From contig JAQWNP010000003.1 in the NCBI GenBank assembly GCA_029268515.1, positions 51,761-115,760 on the forward strand: 64,000 nucleotides of DNA, given 5' to 3'. The position numbers and the translations under genes are program-made. Positions within the stretch are counted from its first letter, which is position 1. Each line of letters opens with the position of its first letter. Below are positions 1-9,568 of the stretch, one piece after another. The DNA is from Phycisphaerales bacterium. Lineage in GTDB: Bacteria; Planctomycetota; Phycisphaerae; Phycisphaerales; SM1A02. The notes beneath the pieces were generated by a model. The model worked only from the letters and a program-made list of their open reading frames with translations, was not told where the DNA came from and searched no databases.

Positions 1-308
1 ATTCCCTGATGAAAGTCGTAGTCGACATCCCAGAATCGATTGTTGGACTGGTCGCGCGTGCCGTTGGGAAACACCACAACGAAGCCTTCCTCGTCGGCAA
101 GCTCCGTCCAGCCATAGTTATTCATCATGTCGTTGTTGTTACCGCCATACCCATGCAGCGCCACGACCAGCGGCGAATTTCCCGGAAGTGAGTCCGGAAT
201 ATGAATCCGATACCTCCGGTCGAGTCCATCGTGCTGGAATGAAATATTTTGTGCACTTGCAGTGACAGCAGGCATCGCGCAGACAAGAAGAATAAATAGC
301 TTCAGCAT
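1..308 (-). CDS. Partial PHB-depolymerase/LpqC-like secreted esterase
   Basis: Translated by eye on the minus strand from ATG at 308; the gene runs off the left edge, so only about 102 codons are present. The protein opens with a hydrophobic signal peptide ending near an A-S-A site before QNISF. The mature part has the signature of the alpha/beta-hydrolase family of poly(3-hydroxybutyrate) depolymerases and feruloyl esterases: RRYRIHIPDS, then LVVALHGYGGNNND (oxyanion-hole strand and loop), then EGFVVFPNGT. The catalytic Ser, Asp and His would lie in the missing C-terminal part. Family membership implies secreted hydrolysis of an ester (polyester, feruloylated polysaccharide or similar); the substrate cannot be told. 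No good Shine-Dalgarno is visible before this ATG. Confidence 0.8.
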   Translation of the reverse strand, partial: MLKLFILLVCAMPAVTASAQNISFQHDGLDRRYRIHIPDSLPGNSPLVVALHGYGGNNNDMMNNYGWTELADEEGFVVVFPNGTRDQSNNRFWDVDYDFHQG

Positions 309-537
309 AAGACTAATATACCTGGACTTACGGGGTCGCCTTGTGGCAAATGAGCATTTAGCCAAAACACGATTTACAGCAGCCAGAAATGGCCATCCTT
401 AACATTGTTCCAGCTCCTATAACTGTCATTCTGGGTAATGATTGGGTTTCGTTAAGAATGAGTTTTTGTGTGCCGCTGGCGTAGGGACACGATTTCGCAT
501 TGCGTTGGCATTACCTCACGCTTTAAGGAGCATGTTG

Positions 538-816
538 CTATTCGTCTTCCATTGCTTCGTGCATCTGTTCTTGCGACTCGGCTTCGCTCCAAGGATCTGC
601 ATCAAACCACCCAACAGTCCCTTCCGGTTGAGTTGGTTCTAGTTCCTGCATATCAGTTTCATTGGAACCCGCGAGCTGCCCCATTTCAGCTGCATGTCCT
701 TTGATCTCTAGCTGCTCTTGTTGAGCAGAAAGATTCTCGGTTGAAACGGGCGCTTCACACCCGCATAGGGCGCAAGCCCCCACAAGGCCAATTGAGGTCA
801 CGAATAAACGCTTCAA
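538..816 (-). CDS. Small acidic lipoprotein, function unknown
   Basis: A 92-residue protein with a basic N-terminus, a short hydrophobic stretch and a lipobox (L-C-G-C, Cys near residue 20), so it is probably lipidated and exported. The mature part is strongly acidic and rich in Glu, Gln and Asp, with no recognisable domain. The start is TTG at 816, supported by a GGAGG six bases upstream (823-827). It lies 27 bp downstream of the dockerin-module protein on the same strand and may share its transcript. I do not recognise a family. That it is a real gene rests on the lipobox and the ribosome binding site. Confidence 0.6.
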   Translation of the reverse strand: MKRLFVTSIGLVGACALCGCEAPVSTENLSAQQEQLEIKGHAAEMGQLAGSNETDMQELEPTQPEGTVGWFDADPWSEAESQEQMHEAMEDE

Positions 817-822
817 GTGCCA

Positions 823-827
823 CCTCC
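823..827 (-). promoter_or_regulatory. Shine-Dalgarno site supporting a TTG start
   Basis: GGAGG on the minus strand, six bases before the TTG at 816 of the small lipoprotein. No ATG gives this reading frame a complete signal peptide, so this site decides the start. Confidence 0.6.
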
Positions 828-843
828 ACGGATACGCATTTGC

Positions 844-2361
844 TTAGTCCGAAACAACACAGCCGAAGCTGACAAGGAAAGCAGAAAAATCAGTCAGGTC
901 TACGGTTCCATCTGGGCCGTTGCCACTGGCTCCACCGCCAGCAATGTCAGCTGTACCCGAGCCACCAAACTGAATCAGGAAGACAGAGAAGTCGTCCACA
1001 TCAGTAATGCCGTTGCGGTCGATATCTCCAGGGCACTCCCAAACGCATTCATCTGGAAGGAGATCTCCATTGATATCTGCGCTTGTCCCGGTCGTAATAT
1101 CATCTGCATCTTCAACGCCATTTGCGTTGCAGTCAAAGTTGACAACAGTTGTGTTGCCTGGAACCACCATTTGAGCGGTGACGGAATTTCCCTGCCCACG
1201 AACAGTCTGGGGGCGGAACAAATCCATTTCTATCACCCCATCTTCCGGTGCAACTTCGGCGTCAAACCAGAAATTGTAGGTGGTACCCCAGCGAATGGCA
1301 TTGGCATTTGGGTTCTCTTCATAGGTTGAAGTTGCCCACAAAATGTGCCCCGTTGGATGAACAAAGCCAGGCCAGTCGGTGGCATCAAATGGTTCGCCGC
1401 TATGGTAATTAACATCATTGAAGCCAATGTTGGTGACATTGACACTTGGATCAATAGGCACCTTAAAGGACCGAATGCTTCGGTGACTATTGAGATTTTC
1501 GACAGCGTATTCATAGTGCCACACGCCATTGCCAAGATCAGTCGCCTTACCAGCGGCAATCACAAGGCCTTCATGATTCACGCGCACGTCGGTTTCGACA
1601 ACCTCGGGATCGTGATCTTGCCAGATCCGTACCGCTGCCTGGCCAACCTGAGGATCATGGCTACTGCTGATATCAATATCCCAATCACCATTGCTTGACG
1701 TATCGAAATACATGCGCCGATACGATTCGTTGTTGTCGCCATTTTGATTGGTGGCATCATCCAGAGAGATATAAAGCGAGGTGGCAAAATATTTTGTTTC
1801 GTCGTTGAGCCCCTCAACAATCTCACTTTCGCTTACTCGTAGGCGCTTATACGTCACATCACCAGTCTGGTTATAGTCCGTCGCTGGCCAGGGGTGATAG
1901 CCACTGTGCGCATTGACTTCAAATCGCGGCCCGAGCAGACTTTGGTTGCCATTGAGCCCACTGGTATAGGTGTCGGCGCAACCAACACCGAGTTCATAAA
2001 AGCTACCAGAGGGTACACATTCACAGTATGCCTGCTGTAGTGCCCCAAACCCATGCTTGAGCCAACCAATGCCAATCTGGCGCAGTCGCCCATCCTTAAG
2101 AACATAAACATGTTGGGAGATCACTGGTTTTTCATTTGAATTATCGTGCCACCACAATTGTTCAGTGCCGATATTTGCGGCGATTGTTGCAATGCTAAAA
2201 GCTGCATTTCCATCTAGGCTTCCGTAGCCACGGCCGTTGGGGATGTCGCTCACAACAACATCAGCACCAAGACCTCCACCACAATCACTTTGACCAAAGG
2301 AGGTATTGGCCATCATGCCCAAAACCAAGATCACAGGAATCAATCGTAAGCAAGTATGCAT
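844..2361 (-). CDS. Secreted protein with C-terminal dockerin-like module
   Basis: A signal peptide (ends near TSFGQ) is followed by a domain of about 370 residues with GADVVVSDIPNG, NEKPVISQHVY, QIGIGWLKHG and WGTTYNFWFDAEV, shared almost motif for motif with the neighbouring 1222-residue protein. Next comes a short Cys/Asp calcium-type motif (DCNANGVEDADDI...LPDEC). The last 60 residues are a two-segment dockerin-like module, each half containing an Asp-rich loop then DDFSVFLIQFG or TDFSAFLVSFG, bracketed by Cys. Such modules anchor or assemble secreted proteins in Phycisphaerales; the enzymatic role, if any, is unknown. An ATG nine codons upstream (2388) is possible, but the ATG at 2361 follows AAGAAGAAC and starts directly at the signal peptide. 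It is a paralogue of, and read after, its larger neighbour. Confidence 0.8.
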   Translation of the reverse strand: MHTCLRLIPVILVLGMMANTSFGQSDCGGGLGADVVVSDIPNGRGYGSLDGNAAFSIATIAANIGTEQLWWHDNSNEKPVISQHVYVLKDGRLRQIGIGWLKHGFGALQQAYCECVPSGSFYELGVGCADTYTSGLNGNQSLLGPRFEVNAHSGYHPWPATDYNQTGDVTYKRLRVSESEIVEGLNDETKYFATSLYISLDDATNQNGDNNESYRRMYFDTSSNGDWDIDISSSHDPQVGQAAVRIWQDHDPEVVETDVRVNHEGLVIAAGKATDLGNGVWHYEYAVENLNSHRSIRSFKVPIDPSVNVTNIGFNDVNYHSGEPFDATDWPGFVHPTGHILWATSTYEENPNANAIRWGTTYNFWFDAEVAPEDGVIEMDLFRPQTVRGQGNSVTAQMVVPGNTTVVNFDCNANGVEDADDITTGTSADINGDLLPDECVWECPGDIDRNGITDVDDFSVFLIQFGGSGTADIAGGGASGNGPDGTVDLTDFSAFLVSFGCVVSD

Positions 2362-2679
2362 AGTTCTTCTTTCTTTCTGAAAACACATCTCTCAGATCTG
2401 GGCCTCACTGAAAAATTCAAACTCTACTGATACATGACAGTTCAACCCGTCCGATCCAAGGGTAAGTCCTACCCCAACTCAATCTTTTGTTTCCTAATCG
2501 ACTGAAGACACATTCTAAGCGACAACGGTGCTCGTATGCCATGCTCTGCTGCCGAGTTAAATAATTACATTAAACGATGGCGGAATGATCACCCCAAAAC
2601 AACAGGTTGCCCGCCCCTTACTCGATGTAAAGGGCGGGCAACCTCGAAAAAATCCTAAATTAACACGGCGCGATCAGGG
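2362..2679. other. Intergenic region, 318 bp, with one terminator
   Basis: Lies between two same-strand dockerin-module genes. It holds a strong hairpin (2605-2643) and presumably the promoter of the 844-2361 gene. No convincing ORF or other structured element is seen. Confidence 0.6.
2605..2643 (-). terminator. Hairpin terminator after the propeller/cytochrome gene
   Basis: A perfect 12-bp stem (GGTTGCCCGCCC with GGGCGGGCAACC) encloses a 15-base loop. On the minus strand it is followed by a T-rich tail (TGTTGTTTT), 36 bp past the stop of the gene that ends at 2680. The tail is not a pure T run, so the terminator is probable rather than certain. Confidence 0.7.
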
Positions 2680-5600
2680 TTAGTCTGAAGTGCATCCCCA
2701 ATCAATGAGAAGCTGTGAGAAGTCAGCAAGGTCGACGACGCCATTTGGTTGCGTGCCACCCTTGCCAGCACCCGCAATATCTGGTGGGCCTGGAGTGCCA
2801 TAAAAGAGCAGCAGCATACTGAAGTCAGACAGCCCAACAATTCCATCACGATCGAAGTCTGCGGAACATGTTGGCCATGTGCAATCATCAGGAAGGCCAT
2901 CGTAATTGATATCCAAGTAAGAGCCAGCCAAGAATGCTGCTTCCATCGCAGCGCCATCGCTGACTCCATCAAGATCACAGTCACTCAAGACGGCGGCGCA
3001 ATCATCAAGAATACCATCCGGTCGGCCTCGTCCACCATTCTGCGAAAGATGGGCTTCAAGGTCTGCGAACTCCTGCTCAGTCAGCTCATGAGAGCCACCT
3101 GCGTGAGATGTCCCTGGAGCGAGCTTCACCCACAAGAAGGAGCGTGACGCATTCTGGATATTAGGACCAGTCTGCCCACTGCCATCAGGAAGGTGACAGA
3201 AAGCACAGTTGTTTTCGGCCATCACGATGGAACCATTCTGTAAATTGCCAACAGGTCCACCTTCGAAGTCGGCAAAGGCGCCACTGTCGATATCACATTC
3301 ATCAGGAATACCATTGAGGTTGCAGTCCTCACTGGTGCCACTGGCGATGTCTTCATCATCATCAATAAGATTGCCGTTGCAGTCTTTGGGCTCGCTGTTG
3401 CAAGGACTATCACCAGGACCCGTAATAGTCATCGTGCCAGTACCTGCTTCTGACTCATCCCAGCCACCAACTCTGATGGTATACATCTCGCCAGCGACCA
3501 CTTCAGCATTGAGAATCGAGGAATAGCCAGAACACCCATCGGTGTCATCCTGACATTCAAGGAGCGTCATTGTGGCACAATTATCACCAGAGTAGATCAT
3601 GAGATCAGAATCGTAGTTCACTTGATTGCAGGTGCTCACAGTGAGTGTGCCGCTCCCACAAGCTTCGTAGAGATACCAGATATCGTTATAGGAGCCATCC
3701 CACTTACAGCCGGTTTCACTTGGGCCATCAGTGGTTGCATTGGTTGTATCAACAGGCCATACGCCATCGCTGACTAGAACAGCGCCACCACAATCGTTGT
3801 TATCACCAAGGTCTTCGAACTGACAATTGAAGCAGCCGTCGCCAGCATCATTGTTGCCATCGTCACATTCCTCGCCCTGCTCAACGATGCCATTTCCACA
3901 GACAGGATCAGTGCCGCCGTCATCACAAGCGAACTTATAAATACGACCAGAGCTGGTAACGATATAGAGTTCGCCAGCAGCATCTTCACCGAATGAAATA
4001 ATGGCGCCATTGGAGCCCGACCAACCCAAAGAACTGGTCCAGTCCTGCTCATTACTCAGCGAGTCCGATGCCGGATCATAGTCAAAGCTGCGGATCCAAT
4101 CGGCACAGTACTCGGCGTAAAAATAAGTGCCTTGCAGCCCAGGAATATCGCAGCCGCGATAGACATAGCCACCGACCACTGTGCAAACGCCGCCACTATG
4201 AGCATAATCGAGAATCGGGAAGGTATAAGCTGAAGAAGAACTACATCCAGACGTGTTGTAGTTCGCATCTCCCTCATAGCATCTCCATCCGAAGTTGTAA
4301 CCGCCACCGCTATCAGCTATTTCAAAGCTGATTTCCTCCCGCGCGTCCTGGCCGACATCGCCGATATACATATCACCGGTCAATCGGTCAAAGCTAAATC
4401 TCCAGGGATTGCGCACCCCAAAGGCCCAAATCTCATCTCGTTCCGAGGAGCCTACATAGGGATTGTCAGCAGGAATATAATTTCCCCCTGGATTATCCAC
4501 ATCGAGACGCAGCATTTTACCTAATAGGCTATTGCTGCTTTGTGCTCTGTTATTCGGGTCGCCACCACTGCCGCCATCGCCCATGCCAATATAAAGATAG
4601 CCATCTGGGCCAAAGGTAAGGCAGCCACCATTATGGTTCGAGAAATCTTGGGTGATGCCCAAGATGTTGGTTGCGCTACTCGAATTAGCGACATCCGGAT
4701 TGCCGCTCGAAACTTCATATCCAGCGATGACTGTATTACCGCTGCCGTTGGTGTAGTTCACATAGAACTTGCCATTGCTGTCATAGTTTGGATGGAATGC
4801 CATGCCGAGCAAGCCTCGTTCACCAGAACCGTTGGTTAGCCCTGTGATATCGAGGAACGGCGTGCTATTGGTCGTACCATCGCTGAGATTTAAGATCTTG
4901 ATCAAGCCATCTTGCTCAACAACAAAGAGGCGATCAAAATCACCTGGTGGCGAGCAGACATAGGTTGGCGTTGTGAATCCCGAGGCAACTTGATTGAGTA
5001 CCACAGTGCAGGTACCAAGATCTTCGCATTCATCGGGGACACTATTGCTGTTGCAATCTGCAACCGTACCGTTGGCAATTTCATCGAAGTCATCAATGCC
5101 ATTTCCATTGCAGTCGGCCACTGAACTATCACCAAGAGGCAGCACAGTCAGGCCGGAGACAGAGGTTGCTCCAGCTCGCGTCGATGGTGGGCGGAACAAT
5201 CCCATGGATGCCAGGCCAGTACTCGAGCCCGGTTCAACATTTGCATCGAACCAGAAGTTGTACATGGTGCCCCAGCGAAGCGCATTTGCATTTGGATTTG
5301 AGCTGTAGCTATCCGTGGTCCAAGTGATTGTATTACTGCCAGAATCAACATTACTGCCCCAGTCCGTGAGGTCGTATGGCTCACCGCTGTGGTAATCAAC
5401 ATCCGAGAAGCCAACATTGAAGATATTGGCGCCATCTGCAAAAGGAATAGACAGGCTTTGGACACTTTGATGTGAATTCAAATTCTGCAATGCGTATTCG
5501 TACCGCCATACACCAGGCGATGTTTCAGTCGCCTTTGCCGCCATAATCAGGAGGCCTTCATCCGGGATAAAGATGTCTGTTTCGGTCACGCTTGCGTCAT

Positions 5601-6348
5601 AGTCCTGCCAAATCTGAGCAGCAGATTGCCCTATTTGGGTGGATCCAGTTACCTGCATTGTGTACGAGCTCGATGTCTGGCTTACAGTTGCTGGTCGATA
5701 AGACTCATTGTTAAAGTGATTGCCCGCTGCAGCATCGTCTGGAGAGATGTACTGAGCCGTGGCGAAGTAGAGGCAGCCGTCATTCAGCGCTGGATCCAAG
5801 TCAGCATGCGGAATCTGAATACGCTTAAAAACCGTATCGCCAGTACAACTGAGGCAGTCGGCAGCTGCAATATGGCTACCTTCATATGCATTGATTTCAT
5901 ACTTTGGGCCCATGCCGCCTTGGTCACCATTGAGACCGGCGCCGTATGGATCAGTACATCCTGGACCTAATTCAGAACCATCATCATCTGGATCGCACTC
6001 GCAAAAGTTTCCTTGAAGTGCGAAGAACCCATGCTTGAGCCAACTTTGGCCAAGATGTTCGAGCCGACCATTACAAAGTCGGTAGATATTTTGAGTGATC
6101 ACTGGTTTTTCGTTTGTGCCTGAACGCCACCATAATGGTGTGTCGCCCGCATTCAGAGATGTGGTGCCAACCGAAAATGCGGCAACGTTACCCTCTGAGC
6201 CATAGCTATTCATGCTTGGCAACTCGAAGACCACAACGTCCGGGCCAACTTGACCACACTCTTGCGCTGAGGTTGCTAATGGGAAAAGACCACACGCCAT
6301 CGCCGCAATACATCCGGACCCCACGAACTTGCCTCTTCTTATGTGCAT
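2680..6348 (-). CDS. Secreted mosaic: sugar-dehydrogenase-like propeller, cytochrome c motif, dockerin-like module
   Basis: About 1222 residues. After a signal peptide comes a domain of about 390 residues paralogous to the next gene. Then, counted from the upstream ATG at 6378: a DCNGNG...DEC motif (422-451); a glucose/sorbosone-dehydrogenase-type propeller (about 462-815, with GLLGMAFHPNYD, GPDGYLYIGMGDGG, VRNPWRFSFD and VGGYVYRG); a DUF4215 Cys-rich repeat (CGNGIVEQGEECDDGN, about 827-852); a beta-rich segment (about 860-985); a second DCNGN...DEC motif (999-1028); a CAFCH haem-c motif (1058-1062); and a dockerin-like module (about 1170-1232). This suggests an exported PQQ-type oxidoreductase passing electrons to an attached cytochrome; substrate and cofactor are unproven. 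ATG 6348 is preferred because AGAAGGAG lies 11 bases upstream and it opens at the signal peptide. Confidence 0.85.
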   Translation of the reverse strand: MHIRRGKFVGSGCIAAMACGLFPLATSAQECGQVGPDVVVFELPSMNSYGSEGNVAAFSVGTTSLNAGDTPLWWRSGTNEKPVITQNIYRLCNGRLEHLGQSWLKHGFFALQGNFCECDPDDDGSELGPGCTDPYGAGLNGDQGGMGPKYEINAYEGSHIAAADCLSCTGDTVFKRIQIPHADLDPALNDGCLYFATAQYISPDDAAAGNHFNNESYRPATVSQTSSSYTMQVTGSTQIGQSAAQIWQDYDASVTETDIFIPDEGLLIMAAKATETSPGVWRYEYALQNLNSHQSVQSLSIPFADGANIFNVGFSDVDYHSGEPYDLTDWGSNVDSGSNTITWTTDSYSSNPNANALRWGTMYNFWFDANVEPGSSTGLASMGLFRPPSTRAGATSVSGLTVLPLGDSSVADCNGNGIDDFDEIANGTVADCNSNSVPDECEDLGTCTVVLNQVASGFTTPTYVCSPPGDFDRLFVVEQDGLIKILNLSDGTTNSTPFLDITGLTNGSGERGLLGMAFHPNYDSNGKFYVNYTNGSGNTVIAGYEVSSGNPDVANSSSATNILGITQDFSNHNGGCLTFGPDGYLYIGMGDGGSGGDPNNRAQSSNSLLGKMLRLDVDNPGGNYIPADNPYVGSSERDEIWAFGVRNPWRFSFDRLTGDMYIGDVGQDAREEISFEIADSGGGYNFGWRCYEGDANYNTSGCSSSSAYTFPILDYAHSGGVCTVVGGYVYRGCDIPGLQGTYFYAEYCADWIRSFDYDPASDSLSNEQDWTSSLGWSGSNGAIISFGEDAAGELYIVTSSGRIYKFACDDGGTDPVCGNGIVEQGEECDDGNNDAGDGCFNCQFEDLGDNNDCGGAVLVSDGVWPVDTTNATTDGPSETGCKWDGSYNDIWYLYEACGSGTLTVSTCNQVNYDSDLMIYSGDNCATMTLLECQDDTDGCSGYSSILNAEVVAGEMYTIRVGGWDESEAGTGTMTITGPGDSPCNSEPKDCNGNLIDDDEDIASGTSEDCNLNGIPDECDIDSGAFADFEGGPVGNLQNGSIVMAENNCAFCHLPDGSGQTGPNIQNASRSFLWVKLAPGTSHAGGSHELTEQEFADLEAHLSQNGGRGRPDGILDDCAAVLSDCDLDGVSDGAAMEAAFLAGSYLDINYDGLPDDCTWPTCSADFDRDGIVGLSDFSMLLLFYGTPGPPDIAGAGKGGTQPNGVVDLADFSQLLIDWGCTSD

Positions 6349-6793
6349 TGAATTCAATGCTCCTTCTCTCGATACCATTGGGTTTGGGTATTTACTTCTC
6401 TGATCTCTCTGAAATCTTGGGAATGAACGAAGGCAAATGACCTTCAGAACACACTTCTCTCCTCATCCAATACGAGCCCATAAGCGTATCGGATGCGAAA
6501 AAACCAACTTGATCCAATGAAAGTGGCCCGCTGGCGATTCAAATTTTCTTGGAATCTAGCCTAGGGCTATTTTTACCAGGCACGACTCGATCCGCTAAAG
6601 GGTGCCCCAGAACGATGGCATAGCCAAAGAGAAAAGTGGTATTTGAGCCGAAAAATCGCTCTATCTCGTCCGATTTCCTCCATCCGATAGGAGATTTTGC
6701 ACAAAAAGCACCCCGAAAAAGACTAATGAGACACACCGACAGCTGCTCAAAATAGATAGAATTCCGCCCACGACCATTTTCTCATTTTGCTTC
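6349..6793. other. Intergenic region, 445 bp, no gene seen
   Basis: Divergent spacer between the dockerin-module gene and tRNA-Ser. A 65-codon minus-strand frame (6539-6736) has no ribosome binding site and no protein-like features. The promoters of both flanking genes must lie here, but I cannot place them. Confidence 0.5.
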
Positions 6794-6880
6794 GGTGGGG
6801 TGGCAGAGCGGTTGAATGCGCCGGTCTTGAAAACCGGTATGGCCTCCGGGTCATCATGGGTTCGAATCCCATCCCCACCG
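6794..6880 (+). tRNA. tRNA-Ser (anticodon UGA)
   Basis: An 87-nt cloverleaf. The acceptor GGTGGGG pairs with CCCCACC, with discriminator G at 6880. The anticodon stem CCGGT/ACCGG encloses CTTGAAA (anticodon TGA). A long variable arm typical of serine tRNAs follows, then a T-arm with GGTTCGAATCC. CCA is not encoded. Confidence 0.95.
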
Positions 6881-6884
6881 CTTT

Positions 6885-6916
6885 GGTACGCTCGCCCCTC
6901 AGGCGGGCGTACCTTT
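6885..6916. terminator. Hairpin between tRNA-Ser and the kinase gene end
   Basis: A 12-bp stem with one G-T wobble (GGTACGCTCGCC with GGCGGGCGTACC), loop CCTCA, then TTT on the plus strand. It begins four bases after the tRNA and touches the stop codon of the convergent kinase gene, so it probably ends tRNA transcription and could serve both strands. The T tract is short. Confidence 0.6.
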
Positions 6917-9458
6917 ACGGTCCCTGATCACCAATTTCTTCGACGAAGACTGAGGCCTCCTGTGCCCCATCATTGCCACAGAGCCAATCCACCTGCTGGC
7001 CACTCAGATCGGCAACGAAATTGCAGCAATCCATAATCGCTTGTTCCTTCAGTGCGACTTGCCAAGCAGAGCTTGGTTCAGCGAGCGCAATCTGCCTGTA
7101 GAGAGAGACAATCTCATTGAGTTGCCCCTGCTCATAAAGACAAGCTGCCACAAGATTGAGATACTGCACTGACTCTTTGTTGATCAATCCATACTGGCGG
7201 TTCGCTTCTTCCAATGCTTCAGTCGCTTTTGTAAGAGCAGCGACAGCGTCCCCAGACTGCAATTGGGCACGAGCCAAAGTTGCTCTAATCTGACGTTGAA
7301 GCGAGGGCCGCTCTTCTAATTCTGAAGTCAAGCTAGCCACTGATTCCAACAACTCGATAGCCGCTTGCAATTCTCTTTGTTCAATCAATATCTTTGCCAA
7401 GATCAAAGTTGCATCTTTGAACTGCGGGGCCTCCGCACCTAAAACGAACTCAGTCATATCCTTGGCATCCGTCGCCATACGTTTTGCTTCATCAAGATGG
7501 CCTAGCCCTGCATATGCGATCGCAAGCTGGGAAGATGCGTAGAGCGTGCTTGGATGACGTGAACTGATCGCTTTCAGTCGCGGCATTACTTCTTCAATTT
7601 CTCTTGCTGCTTCCGTGTAGTTGCCTTTTTCTATCTGAGCATAAGACACTGCCAAGAAAGCATTGAGCGACTGAATATCAAATTTTCCATAGGCCTCAAT
7701 GGATCGCTGGCGAGCATCTTTCGCCAACGTCAACCCCTCCTCATATTGCCCCTTGGCAATTCGGTCTTTACTGGTGCATAGGAGCACCGCGACATATTCG
7801 GCATCAGTCATCGCCTCACGGCTTCCTTCGGTCGCCAAAAGATCACGAAAGATCTCCATGGATTCTTGAATTCGGCCTTGGTAATTAAGCACAATACCCA
7901 AGGCCACTTTTGATTGAATTTGCCGTGGATCACTTGGACTCAGATTGGCTTGCCGAATTTCCGAAGCCGCTCTCAAATGACGCTCAGCTTCGATGTATTG
8001 CCCCAATGATTGGTAGACAAGTCCAAATGTCATTCGGACCTGAGCTTCAGCAAGTGGCACTTGTTGGAATCGCTCCTCGATCCTGCCCACTGAAGAATCA
8101 AGCATCATTCGGAGCAATGTGGTGTCATATTGCCGACCCAGATGTGGCATTGCATGCGAGAACGACTCCTGCATGAACTCTGCCATTGCCTGATACTGAG
8201 CGGCTTGCTGCTCTGCTTCTGCTTGCCGAATCTGGGCCTGGGCTTTTGCGGCTCGCTCACGAACGGCCGACACTGAAGTAGCAATCACTGCAGCAAGCAA
8301 CATGAGAAAAATTGCAATCGAGGAGAACACCAGTGGACGATGTCGCCGAACAAACTTTTTGGCGTGATAGATGCGACCGGGTGGCCCCGCTTCCACAGGC
8401 TGATTATTAAGCACCCTTTGGATTTCATCTCTAATTGCGAGCGCTGATTCGTATCGCCGTTGACGATCCTTTTCCAGGCAACGCATCACAATCCAATCAA
8501 GATCGCCCCGCATAGAGCGATACGACAATCTATGTGCCTCTCTTCTGTCTCCATGCTTGCCCAATGCCAGCTGGCGCGAACGAAGGCTTGGCTTAATTGG
8601 CTCAACACTACTCACAATACGGTGAGCCTCAACGTGGCCTTTTTCACTGAGCGACTCTGATCCAAATGGGCGGTCTGCAGTCAAGAGTTCATAGAGAACA
8701 ACGCCAAGCGCGTAGACATCGCTGCGGGTATCAATGTCACCCTCGGTACCCAACAGCTGTTCAGGGCTCATGTAATCCAGTGTCCCTACAACCTGCCCCG
8801 CCTTTGTATGTTCTGACGGTTCGTGCGAACTAATTGCCTTCGCGATGCCGAAGTCAATCACCTTCGCCACAGGGGCTGCCGCTTCTGTCGTAACTAAGAT
8901 ATTGGCCGGCTTAAGATCGCGGTGTATAAAACCACGTTCGTGTGCATGCTGAACCGCGGCACAGACCGACGAAAAAAGTTCAAGGCGACCCTCTAATGAA
9001 ACGGAGTGTTGCTCGCAGTAGGTTGTGATCGGCAAGCCATCAACGTATTCCATAGCAACGTAGGGACGATGGTGATTGGTTTGGCCAGCCTCATAAATTC
9101 TCGCAATATTGGGATGAGCCAGTTGAGCCAATGCTTGCCGCTCTAGCTCAAACCGGCGAATGATCACGAGAGATTCCACGCCTGACTTCAGCAACTTAAT
9201 CGCAACGATTCGTTTGATGGGCGATACCTGCCGAGCTCGGTACACAAGGCCAAAACCACCTTCGCCGACACAAGCCTCAATCTCAAAGTGACCGACAAGA
9301 TCACCAGGCGATAAGTCGGGCTGCCCATAGCCCGACCATCCAACTGGCTTGGCGGCATCACCGGTTGACCCCAGCATAAAGCTCTCGCTTGCAGGTCCTC
9401 TCGGAGGAAGATTTTCCTGATGGTCTTCTGGCGTCAATCTTAGGCCCCTTAGAATCAA
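6915..9458 (-). CDS. Membrane-anchored Ser/Thr protein kinase with TPR sensor region
   Basis: An 847-residue Hanks-type kinase. Counted from the TTG at 9458: kinase domain about 57-345 with glycine loop GEGGFG, lysine in VAIKLL (K88), catalytic HRDLKPAN (179-186), DFG (202-204) and SPEQL in the activation segment; one membrane helix at about 376-397; an Ala/Gln-rich coiled coil at about 398-425; then TPR-like helical repeats to the end. The kinase is cytoplasmic and the TPR part probably lies across the membrane, the usual planctomycete layout. Targets are unknown. The start is uncertain: TTG 9458 has no clear ribosome binding site, TTG 9437 follows AGGGG, and ATG 9377 follows GAGAG; all keep the whole kinase domain. 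It lies divergent from the membrane protein gene at 9569. Confidence 0.92.
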   Translation of the reverse strand: MILRGLRLTPEDHQENLPPRGPASESFMLGSTGDAAKPVGWSGYGQPDLSPGDLVGHFEIEACVGEGGFGLVYRARQVSPIKRIVAIKLLKSGVESLVIIRRFELERQALAQLAHPNIARIYEAGQTNHHRPYVAMEYVDGLPITTYCEQHSVSLEGRLELFSSVCAAVQHAHERGFIHRDLKPANILVTTEAAAPVAKVIDFGIAKAISSHEPSEHTKAGQVVGTLDYMSPEQLLGTEGDIDTRSDVYALGVVLYELLTADRPFGSESLSEKGHVEAHRIVSSVEPIKPSLRSRQLALGKHGDRREAHRLSYRSMRGDLDWIVMRCLEKDRQRRYESALAIRDEIQRVLNNQPVEAGPPGRIYHAKKFVRRHRPLVFSSIAIFLMLLAAVIATSVSAVRERAAKAQAQIRQAEAEQQAAQYQAMAEFMQESFSHAMPHLGRQYDTTLLRMMLDSSVGRIEERFQQVPLAEAQVRMTFGLVYQSLGQYIEAERHLRAASEIRQANLSPSDPRQIQSKVALGIVLNYQGRIQESMEIFRDLLATEGSREAMTDAEYVAVLLCTSKDRIAKGQYEEGLTLAKDARQRSIEAYGKFDIQSLNAFLAVSYAQIEKGNYTEAAREIEEVMPRLKAISSRHPSTLYASSQLAIAYAGLGHLDEAKRMATDAKDMTEFVLGAEAPQFKDATLILAKILIEQRELQAAIELLESVASLTSELEERPSLQRQIRATLARAQLQSGDAVAALTKATEALEEANRQYGLINKESVQYLNLVAACLYEQGQLNEIVSLYRQIALAEPSSAWQVALKEQAIMDCCNFVADLSGQQVDWLCGNDGAQEASVFVEEIGDQGP

Positions 9459-9568
9459 TACTTTAGCCGCCAGAACGAGAAAACCGAACAGAGAGTTCTC
9501 AAAGGTGTCCAGAAGCTACTATTGGCACGGATTTCTGTGCTTGTGCCCACCCTATTACAATCATCACT

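Noticed and set aside
6539..6736. 65-codon minus-strand frame in the gap before tRNA-Ser
   Set aside because: No ribosome binding site and no protein-like pattern.
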